DNA of 64,000 nt from Drosophila miranda (Eukaryota; Arthropoda; Insecta; Diptera; Drosophilidae): assembly GCF_003369915.1 (NCBI RefSeq), contig NC_046674.1, positions 23,315,657 through 23,379,656 of the forward strand, given 5' to 3'. The notes under the pieces were generated by a model. It was not told the DNA's origin. It saw only the letters and a program-made list of their open reading frames with translations, and made no database searches. The position numbers and the translations under genes were made by a program. This document shows, piece by piece, positions 1 to 9,258 of this stretch (the first letter of the stretch is position 1; each line of letters starts with the position of its first letter).

Positions 1-870
1 ATCTTCTTATTTCTATTTATTTCCGAATCTATTTTTTTTTTTTAATTTCCGTTTTCTTTTGTTCGTTTTGTATGTCATTTGTTTCCATATTATTTGTTGT
101 TTTTGTTTTTGTATTGCTTTTTTGTTGAGCTTTCTGTTAACTGTTTATCATTTTGAATCTTTCCCTTGGAGCCCCAGAACTCTTACGAGCACACCCCTTC
201 AAATGGGTTCTGGATTTGTAGGACATAAAGCAATGCCTTACAAGTTTGAGTTACAACAACATACATTTCTCGTGCATGATGTCTTTGTTGTTGTTGTTGG
301 ACTTCTCCCTGCCAATCGCTGGAATTAAATTAATACAAATAACTATTTCTTTTCTTTTGGAAAGTGCTATCTTCTGGGGGCTTCTGGGCCTCCCGGTTAA
401 TAACGATGCTTTATTTTTTAACACGCGCTTGTCCTTTGCTGGTGGAAGAGTACATATTTCTATCCCCCTTTCCACACGCTTTAGTTTGGTTACTTTCTTT
501 TTTGGGGTGGTGTTCTGTTTAATCTTTAACTGCTTCCTTCTTTTGCCAACTGTTACTCTTTTTGTGTTGTGTTGTGTTGCGTTGCGTTGTGTTGTGTTGC
601 TGCCTTGTGGCCGATCTGAAACTGTGACGTTATGCTGTAATGTAATGAATGTGGTACGGTACGGTACGGTGCGCTCTCTTCAGTGCGGTGGATCTGGATC
701 CCGGTAGAGATCCGCATGTGGGAAGACCGATCTCTGATCGTCGAGAGTATAAATGTTTTATGCTGTCCCTAAGCCATGTCCAATGTTTTGGTAGCCTCGT
801 CTCTAATAGCCTTTTAAGCCACAAAAGCCACAGGATCCTAATCGAAGGTATTTCTTTCGCTCAATTGCAG
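1..870 (+). other. Intron upstream of the first visible DUF4211-gene exon
   Basis: This AT- and T-rich stretch ends in a clean acceptor (pyrimidine-rich run then TTGCAG at 865-870) directly before the glutamine-rich coding exon. I see no exon in it. A short GTACG repeat at about 656-668 and a TATAAATG at about 747 are the only local oddities, and I cannot show they are functional. The gene's 5' exons must lie left of the window. Confidence 0.7.
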
Positions 871-1409
871 GAAGAGGTCAAGCCGCCGCCGAAGCCCGCG
901 AAGACGCCGCGCAAGCGCCAGCCGAAGAAAACGCTGATAGCGACCAGCAGCGACTACAGCAACGTGCGCAGTCCCCAGGAGCCGCAGCACCATCAGCTCC
1001 AGCAGCAGCAGCAGCAGCACAGCCAGCAGCAACAACAGCAGCAACAGCAGAACACGTACTACGAATTCAACAAGTGGAATGCCCCGCTTAAGACGGAGAA
1101 CAATGCGGCCTCTGTGTCGCCGGCGGCCACCATCAACATACCCACATATCCCCAGCAGACGCAGCAGCAGCAACAGCAGCACCAAAGCCAGCAGCAGCAG
1201 CAGCACCTGCCGCAGCCGGCCCATCTGCAGTCCTCGCAGGCACAATCACATCTCACCCAGCTGGCGCAATATTATCCAGCCTTCCCCCAGCCCATTGCCT
1301 CGCAGTACACGGCGTGCATGCAGCAGCAGCAGCAACAGCAACAGCAGCAACAACAGCAGCAGCAGCAGCAAGCATATACGCAACAGCAGCAGCACCAACA
1401 GGCCTACAC

Positions 1410-1442
<33 letters not shown>

Positions 1443-4400
1443 GCACCAGAACCAGCAGCAGCAGGAGAAGATCGAGGCTGCCCAGCAGGAGGACGATGCT
1501 GCGGCAGCCGCTGCGGCGGCTGTTGCGGACGCAAGCAATAAGGTGATCGTGCCGAACATTGAGGAGGAGCTGGACTTCCTCGCAGACGCCAGCAGTGCCC
1601 CCAAGCAGGGATACGCCAACTCGTCGTCCAGCAATGGCCGCGGCACCAACTCATCCACGAACAACACCAACTTTGGCATACGCAATCCCAACAAGACCCC
1701 ATCGCCAGAGCCGTCACCCTGCCCGTCGAATGGGCATGGCCACCACCCATCGGGTGGCCCGACCTCCAGCCCACCCGTCACGGGCCACGGCGCCTCGGTG
1801 CCGTATAGACCAGTTCAATCGCTCCCGAAGCCGGTCAGCGTGGGCACGCTGATTGGCGAGAAGAAGACGCAGTTTATGGACAGCTATCTGAAGTTCTTGC
1901 AGGGCGAACGGGACGACGACCCGCCACCGGTGGTGAAGCCATCGCGCAAGCTGAATTATCCGCGAGCGCCGTATAAGCGTAAGGGCAAGGGCGGCCCAGG
2001 GGGCGGCAGCGAAGAGGCTTCTACGTCGCAGACAGCGGTTGGGGCTGGGGGTCCTGGGGACAACCAGACAGGACAGGAAGGACTCGCCGGACTAGTCGGC
2101 GACGACGGGCATCGCATCAAAATACTCTCCCAGACCCAAATACTGCCCAAGAAGCGGCCGCATGCGCAAATGGTGGCTGCGGCAGCAGCTGCCGAGTCCA
2201 CGCCCTCCTCCGTCATTCAGCAGCCTGCCGATCAGACCTCCTTCCGGCCATACGCCCAGCAGCAGCAGCAACAACAGCAGCAACAGCAGCAGTCGATGGG
2301 TACACAGCATTTCGTGCAGCAGCATTGCGCCCAGTTGGGAGCGGGCGCTGGGGTCGGCGTAGTCGTTGGCGGCAGTCAAGGTATGTTACTTGACCAACAG
2401 CATAGTTCCAATAAGCACTCCACTATCGCTAATTCCACGCCATGCAACAACTACAACAACAACAACCACCACCACAACACGTCAGCCAACGCCAACGCGA
2501 GCGCGACATCTCCAACGCCGGCGTCCACCGCCGCAGCCGTCGCTGCCGCTGCCGCCGCCGCACCAGCGCCGAATCCTCATCATTTTATCAATCTGCTGTG
2601 GCCATGGCAGCACTAGCCGCAGCACCGAACACCGCACCGCACCACACGACACGACAATAGACAACACGACAACAAAAACAACAACAACAACCGACGACAG
2701 ATGACTGGCGATAGGGATCCAGACGTGAACAAAGGACATGGACGCTGTGTATATGTAAAAAAAAAACATAAAAACAAAAAAAGTAAAAGAACAAAAAAAA
2801 GGAATAAGCACTTTTAAATTGTTAAAAGAAAAAGAAAGAAAAAAACAGAAAAGAAAGGAGAATCGCATGAACAAAAGTAAACAAGTATTTTTGAGATGAA
2901 ATCGAGATGAACAAATATTATTAATTTACAAAAACCCAAATAAACTGTGTATTTTTATTATTTACATTGTAAGCCCACGACCACCGACCGATTGCACAAG
3001 AGATCAGGCAGAGATCGGGAGAGAGCATAGGTCGAGTGCTGTCCTCTATTCAGGTGCAGGTGCTGGTGCAAGGTGCAAGGTGCGAGGTGCAAAGGTATAG
3101 GTGCGCCGGCGACTGCTCTTTTGGGCTGTTGGGATAACTGTGGTGTTGTCGTCGTTGTTGTGGTTGTTGTTGTTGTTGTTGTTGTTGTCGTTCCGTTCGT
3201 GTTGTGGATGCACTCGCCCCCCAAAGGCGTCACTCCTCTTTCCCTGATCAATGTTGCTAACCGAACTTTTGTGCTCTTCACAGACCCCTTGAATGTGCCT
3301 GCGCGTCGCGAGCAATGCTCCCGCAAGGCTAAGCAAAGCACTATGCACGCTCTTCTGTTGAATTCCACTGCCGCCGCAGGGGAGAACAGTGCCGTGGGCG
3401 AGCCGGAGGCCGAGTTCACCGACTCGGACACGGATCCTGTCTGGACTCCACAAGAGGATGATGTAAGTGTTATTTGTGTGGTCCGTTAGTGTTCGCCTCG
3501 TCACCGCTTGTAACCCACCCACACATCCATCCACTATGTACGCAGAGCGATGACGCCGGCAAGGGCTATGGGAAGCGCAAGATAGCGCGACGCTCCAAGG
3601 GGACGCCTCGCAAGAACACCTATGAGAATCCATCCCAGATGCAGCCACAACACCAGCAACAACATCAGCAGCAACAGCAGCAGCACAACCAACAACTGCA
3701 GCAGATGCAACAGGTGTCCCAGCAGCAGCAGCAGGTGCAGCAAATGCCAGCCGCTGGTGATGGCTACAATCCACAGCAGGATATGTCCGGAGTGGGAGAC
3801 GTGGGCTATGGCAGTGCTGCAGCGGGTACGGCAGCCACAGCGGAGAACTTTAAAGTAGGTTGCACTCCCAGCCATGAGACAGGGGACTCTTCATTTCTCT
3901 TCTTTTATTTTATAGACGGGCGATTTTATCGTGCTGCGTTCGGATCTTGTGAACGACTGGCCCACCATTTGGCAGGTGGACTCCAAGTGCATATTGCAAA
4001 AATATGAGCCCTTCCGCCAGAACGGAAAGACCTTCTATCGCAACATGTCGAAGGTAAGGTTAAGGTCACATTCTCGATTCTTTTTATAACGTGACTTAAC
4101 TTTGTTTGAACTTGCAACTAGTATGCCTCATGGAATCTCGAAACAAAAAAACTCTACCTCAAAGCACCAGTGCGCATGCAGGTACATTCCCACACAGAGA
4201 CGATTGTGGAGTTCATGCGATCCGAGCTGCTGGCCGACGACACCGAGCAGTTTATCGAGAAGATTATGGAGGATTATTTGTCGTACAGGGATAACTTTGA
4301 GATCTACATTCAGACCATGATCTCACAGGCGCTCGATCCGAGTTTCTTCTCAGAAATCACACGGGAAAAGGGTAAGACGTGGATGTGGCTCTTGTTTGGC

Positions 4401-5127
4401 GTTGATACTGAATTTTATTATCTCATTTCTTGCAGACGACTACTTCCTGGGCAGCGTGCGTGTTGTGGATACCATCATGGAGAATTGCAAACATAAGCTG
4501 CTGGCCATCACGCCGTGGACACGCAGCACCATCCTGTCCATTGAGACCTGGCCCAAATGCCACGTCTTTTCCGAGTGGGAGCAAAACAATCTGACTCAGA
4601 AAAACTGCGCCGGCTGCCGACAGCCGGGCATCGCAGTGCGCTTCCTTCTATTCGGGGAGCCCTACAATCCCAACACCATGCAAACCATCCCTGTCGATCC
4701 TCGTATTGCCTACGAGAAGGTAAGAATGTCCCCAGTCGCTGTTATCCAGTGGCGTGAGTGACCTCTGGCTATATCTTTCCCTCTCTTCTCGTATAGGACA
4801 TTGTTCTTTGTCGCATTTGTGCCGCGCGTGCGGATCTCTTCCACAAGATTGCGCACGAGAAGTTTAATCTGTTTATCAACTGCTCGCAGCGTGTCACGGA
4901 GCAGCAGCAACAGTTCCCTGGGAAGACCTCCACCGAAATATTAAACGATCTGCTGGCTGCGCATAATTGGATCGATGAGGCATGTCCGATTGCAGAACAA
5001 TGCTATGCTAACAATCCTATTTAATTGATCCTTTTCTTCATTGCAGCTGTTCCGCAACATGCGCAACTGCTGGGCGGAGGTGGAGAGCCTGGAGCGACAG
5101 AACCGCTTCCGGGAGTCGATGCAGTAG
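871..5127 (+). CDS. Glutamine-rich DUF4211-domain nuclear protein (3' part, 8 exons)
   Basis: Exons by consensus splice sites and preserved frame: 871-2380, 3284-3462, 3546-3854, 3916-4053, 4122-4371, 4436-4719, 4797-4979, 5047-5127. These encode 977 visible residues; the N-terminus is off-window. The first exon carries a basic KPPPKPAKTPRKRQPKK stretch (nuclear-localisation-like), several poly-Gln tracts and poly-Ala. An acidic linker (EFTDSDTDPVWTPQEDD) and a second basic stretch follow. From about residue 667 the sequence is dense and ordered, opening TGDFIVLRSDLVNDWPTIWQ, and contains paired cysteines (KNCAGC, LCRICAA). I read this as the DUF4211 module of QSER1/PRR12-like nuclear proteins. 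The last intron (4980-5046) has a GC donor. Poly(A) signals AATAAA lie at 5200 and 5754. Family call is fairly sure, exact orthologue not; function would be chromatin or transcription linked, by inference. Confidence 0.82.
2381..2616 (+). CDS. Alternative intronic terminal exon of the DUF4211 gene
   Basis: The 871-2380 exon can be read through its donor (GTATGT at 2381) and stays open for 78 codons to TAG at 2614-2616. The extension is low-complexity: Asn/His-rich, then Ala-rich, ending in HHFINLLWPWQH. A long A-rich 3' UTR follows, with AATAAA at 2939-2944. This would give a short isoform with all the poly-Gln and none of the DUF4211 domain. The composition resembles the upstream disordered exon, but readthrough of low-complexity DNA could stay open by chance. 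Confidence 0.4.
2617..3283 (+). other. Candidate short-isoform 3' UTR and remaining intron
   Basis: An A-rich stretch to about 2960 carries AATAAA at 2939. It is followed by intron sequence with a GTT/GTC trinucleotide repeat (about 3142-3190) and the acceptor CTCTTCACAG ending at 3283. I see no other coding signal. Confidence 0.5.
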
Positions 5128-6035
5128 AGTAGAGGCAGGCCATTTCATTACAGTCCAAGGTCTTGGCTGCATATCTGAGTGCTGGACATTCGTCGCTGCA
5201 ATAAACTCAATGAGTTGTTAGTTTGATTAGAGAGTAGATCATAGCATACGAGTAGAACCTGGTTTAACTTGACGATTGGCAGTAACTGTAGGCCTTATAA
5301 TTACGGATAATTAAATTTTTTTTGTTATTTTTATAGAATAAGCATTCAAAATGTAGCTACATTTAGCTATAGATCCATAGATCCACGATTACTAATTTAC
5401 ATACGAATATCAAAAGCCACCTTAGGTACACACCCTCTCAGTAATTGGGCTACAACTTTTTACTTATTATTTTTTTCTGCAACTTATGGATGTTCTGATG
5501 GATGCTACGCATGTAGCGAATGTCCAACGAACCCCTTTCCTTTCCTTTCTTTTCAATTTCATTATAAGATTATGTAAATACGAGTATAGTATGTTTAGTA
5601 TGTATATCCTTTTTGTATTAGCTATACAATGCATATAGCACAGAAAAGCCATGCAGCCGTGCAGATAATTTAGTTGTCATCCGTTTTGTTAGTGCATTTC
5701 GTATTTTTTCTTGAACTTGTTCTTATTTATTAAGACTCTTTAACCCTGCCCTGAATAAAACGCAGAGTAATATCATTTATACGTACATACACATTAGCAT
5801 GTGGAATTGTGGGTCACGTAACACGTAGCTGTTAAACCTTAAGCCAGCTGTAAATGTAACCCCTCCTCCATCTGACATTTGACAGAATCTCAAAAGGCGT
5901 ATAGTCACAGATCATGATTCATAATTCGGTCTAAGAACTAATCCATTTGAAAGTCTATATAATAACATATGTAATTGTTTATTTAAGAGCATACATACAT
6001 ACATATATACACACACACAATAATAACTAATACTG
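5128..6035. other. Convergent 3' UTRs / intergenic spacer
   Basis: This holds the 3' UTR of the DUF4211 gene (AATAAA at 5200 and again at 5754) and the 3' UTR of the minus-strand kinase gene (AATAAA on the minus strand at 5978-5983). A short CA/TA run sits at about 5993-6020. No coding potential is seen. Confidence 0.7.
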
Positions 6036-7420
6036 TTAACAGATATCATCATCACGAATCGAATCGAATTGATAAAGCGGTGGGGTCATGTCGTACTTTA
6101 GCAGATCCCGGACGACATCGGTCATACGCCTCTTGAAAATTGGCAATGTGCGTTCGTTGAGCATGTCAAACTCTTCCACTAGTTCGCGGCACTTGGGGGC
6201 GTCGGTGGCCGATGCAGACAGATCCTGAATGGCCTCGGAGACTTCATCAATGTTCACCACTTCGTTGGCATTGGATATGAAGAAGGGCAAGGAAAACGCG
6301 GCCATTATCAGGCCAAATACACCAAAGAGCTGCAATTGACGGTCGAAGACGATGCGCGGATAGATATCGTCTGCATTCAGATCGCAGGAGCCCAGTTTCC
6401 GGCTCAACGTGTCGTAGTAAATGTTCAGAAAGGCTGGTAGGTGGTCATCCCTCAGCTGCTTCTCTGTGCAGGCGAATAGGTAGTGAACAAGGTCTAGAAC
6501 AGGTGGGGCAAATCGAGACATTTGGAAATCGATCAGCTTGGCTTCAACCGCCAGATCAGAGTGAGTCTGTAGAGAAGATGGGACTACTTATAGACTCGGC
6601 TTACGACTGAGATCGAAATTTGCGCGCTAACCTCGTGCCTATACAGAATATTGTTGTTCCAGAAGTCGCCATGACAGATGACTGCGTGAGGCGACTGCGA
6701 TGCGCCGTCCACACAGAAGAGTGTTAGGGCCTTTAGATTCCTCTCACAGCGCTCCAGCACCTCCATCATAGGCGTTGTGTGGTCGTCGCGCGCTTTGTCC
6801 TGCTCCAGCATGAGTCGAGTGCGCCTCAGCATTGCCTTGCCAAATTCGATCGTCACCGTCTCAATGTTCGCAGTGAATAGGTTGTCCTGCCGCACATGAT
6901 CCACCAGTTCGCTGAACTTTACCTGATTCCGTTGCTGTAGGATAAAGGAGCACGCATGCAGCTCGGCCACCGCTTTGAGGGTGGACACCACAATGTCGTA
7001 GGTGGGCATGGAGCTGCGTGGGTTTGTCTGAAAACCGTTCTGGGACAGGTCCTCGAAGATCAGGAACTCGTCGGGCGCCTGCAATCCGGATGCCAGCAAT
7101 TCAGGTGCCACTGTGAAGGCACTATGGTCGTCTGCCAATTCGCGGTAGCTGTGGAACACGTTCTGGTACATGAACACTTCTCGGGCATAATAGTCGACTA
7201 CGTGCATGTGCTGTCGTCTTGCCTCGTTCTTGGGGGCCATTTTGACCACTACCCTCTTCGCCTTGGACTCTGTTGGCCAACTCACGAGCAGGACCTGTCC
7301 GTAGGCGTTCTCTCCGACGCCCGCTATTGGCTGCGCGACTAGCGGCACATCTTGGCGTTGATATAGGGCCAAAAGAGCATTGCTCACAGCGCTTGACAGC
7401 TCACTATCACTCTCAGTCAT
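6036..7420 (-). CDS. EcKinase-like / CHK-type small-molecule kinase
   Basis: Exons 7420-6632 and 6566-6036 (65-nt intron) join to a 439-aa protein, usual for the Drosophila EcKinase family (annotated as DUF1679/CHK), which is thought to phosphorylate ecdysteroids and possibly xenobiotics. Visible kinase motifs: VVVKM with Lys60 as the ATP-anchoring lysine, FEDL at 122-125, the Brenner-type CHGDFWNNN with His250/Asp252/Asn255-257, and the DFG-equivalent IDFQ with Asp276, reconstituted only after splicing. The fold and motifs are complete, so it looks functional. The start Met is followed by a hydrophilic MTESDSELSS. The frame is also open upstream without an ATG. A TATA/Inr pair sits at 7484-7517. 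It is cytosolic (no signal peptide). Which melanogaster paralogue it matches is not clear; substrate unknown. Confidence 0.88.
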
Positions 7421-7480
7421 GCTTTTGTTGCTGTTAGACTCTGAAGCTTCTTCGTCACCGCCGAATGAATCTATCTTTTC

Positions 7481-7517
7481 GACTGGCCCTGTTGCAGCTC
7501 TCGTTCCGGGTTTTATA
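7481..7517 (-). promoter_or_regulatory. TATA + initiator for the EcKinase-like gene
   Basis: On the minus strand TATAAAA (7517-7511) is followed about 33 nt later by a CAGTC initiator (A at 7484). That gives a 5' UTR of about 63 nt to the ATG at 7420. Spacing is right for a TATA/Inr core promoter, but the same bases lie in an open frame, so this could be coincidence. Confidence 0.5.
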
Positions 7518-7715
7518 GTTGGCTGGCTCTGTGGGAAAAGCTCTCGGTGATAGTTACCTGCTGCATCGTGGGTGGTGCGAAAGAGTCGGTCGTATCGCCG
7601 TGTGAAGTCGGAGGGGATGGCGATCCTGTAGCGGCGCTCAGGAGTTCAGCCTCTCCGAGCCATCAATCCAAACAAAATTCTTATGATCTGAAAGCATTGT
7701 AGCAGTTCACGGTGC

Positions 7716-7746
7716 GCGGGGACTCCCCGCCCTGCCAGCTCACGTG
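7716..7746. promoter_or_regulatory. Palindromic kappaB-like site next to an E-box
   Basis: GCGGGGACTCCCCGC (7716-7730) is a perfect 15-bp palindrome around a single central base, and its core GGGGACTCCCC fits Rel/NF-kappaB half-sites on both strands. CACGTG (E-box) follows at 7741-7746. They lie about 230 bp upstream of the proposed kinase TSS. Factor binding is inference from motif only. Confidence 0.35.
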
Positions 7747-9258
7747 ATTATCGTTTATGTACATACATACATATCTGCTATGATGGGCACTCGGGCCCTA
7801 CCTGAAGGCGCCTCACACTCCGAGTTTCCGCCTCAGTTAGTATTAGTTTCGGGTGATGTGTCGTTGCCCTGGCTCAAGGTCACTTCCAACGGCCTGTATG
7901 CATGTGCACTCACATACACTCGTACACACACTCAACGAGTTAGAAGAGCATTCCATAAAAAAAAAAAACAAAATAGCAAAAACTTGAACGCTCGTCATAC
8001 CAATTTCTGGGGGGAAGCATTACTATGACCAGGTAGGTTTCTAAGCAATCGGGCGATGAACTTGACACACGAATGTGCACTCTCTTCTCCGAATAGCTCG
8101 CCAAATGTACGATCGGAGCTGAGAGGGACGGACTCCCTCCCGCGACCGACTCGAGGCTTTAGCTTGAGAGGGAGATAGATAGGAAGCGAAAGCTTTCGCT
8201 TGGTTAAAGGTTTAGCTTTCATTGCCATTGAATTGGTACGGTGGCGTACCGGAGGTCGTTGAACCTACGACACAATTACGAAAGCAATGCGTGTTGCCCA
8301 ACTGCCCGAGAGACCCAAAATATAGTTTCGCTTTCTGATACCACCCACTGGCTGGGTATGCTCGATTCCTGTAAGTGTATGCCACAAACGGAAGGAAGTA
8401 CCTAATGAATTAATTAGGTAGCCGTATGTATAGTTTTTACATTTTACATTTCACATCTGTATCGTTAAATATTTATTTATAAAAAAAGTATACATAACAA
8501 CAAAAATGTACATTCTCCGTATTTTACCCCCTATCTGTTTGATTTCAATTTTTGTATTTGTATTTATTTTAAAATATGTTTCGATCAGCTAAAACCGCAG
8601 ACAGTGTGGTAGCTATACTAATTTGTGCCTTAAATTTGTTGTTATTACATATGTACATACATGCATATACCTACAAGGATACGAAATTATCATAGGAATA
8701 AGAGTTCTAGTAAGAGGGGGATACGATACTCCACTGATAGATCGATGGGAACCAGATTTCCACAATGTAAAAACACTCAGAATCTCGAAGTAGATTTGTC
8801 TTAAATGAGGTATTCCAGCTGTCCCACAAACTGGGCGCCTTCGATTGATACGCTTAAACATATAAGTATGAACGACTATTTTTGCCCATCAACCGGTTCT
8901 GTGAAAGGACATACAGAATTGGGATAGATGGTAAGCCGAGCAGTTCTATTCGGACTGATGCAAGTGAAAGATATTTTTCTATGTTCGGTGATATTGCTTC
9001 TTTTGTTGCTTATTTGCTAAATAAAAAAATTGGTTGAATGGTCTCTAGCATTATCCAAATTATCTGGAATAGTCTTAGGTATTTACATAGGTCTAACTTA
9101 TCCTGAAAATCTTCCTAACATATAGCCAAGCCGATTCTATAATACAAGCACTAAAACAGTTACAGATTCAAGATTACAACACTTCCTTAACTGAATGGCT
9201 TATTTGACGATGCTATTGCGCTAATTGAAACACATAAACTACTTCTTACGCTCGTGAG
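7747..9258. other. Intergenic / Su(var)3-3 3' flank
   Basis: No convincing gene is visible. The stretch contains an 18-bp perfect palindrome AAGCGAAAGCTTTCGCTT (8184-8201), pyrimidine/GA-rich patches around 8090-8190 and AT-rich DNA after 8400. A 77-codon minus-strand open frame at 7995-8228 has no recognisable feature. The Su(var)3-3 3' UTR must lie at the right edge, but I could not pick its poly(A) signal with confidence. Confidence 0.5.

Noticed and set aside
1253-1781. Long minus-strand frames rich in Leu, Ala or Cys opposite the glutamine-rich exon
   Set aside because: They are antisense shadows of CAG/CAA repeats and have no splice or promoter context.
8221-8290. Possible tRNA-like stretch around GGTCGTTGAACCTACGAC
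   Set aside because: No acceptor stem, A box or anticodon arm could be fitted on either strand.
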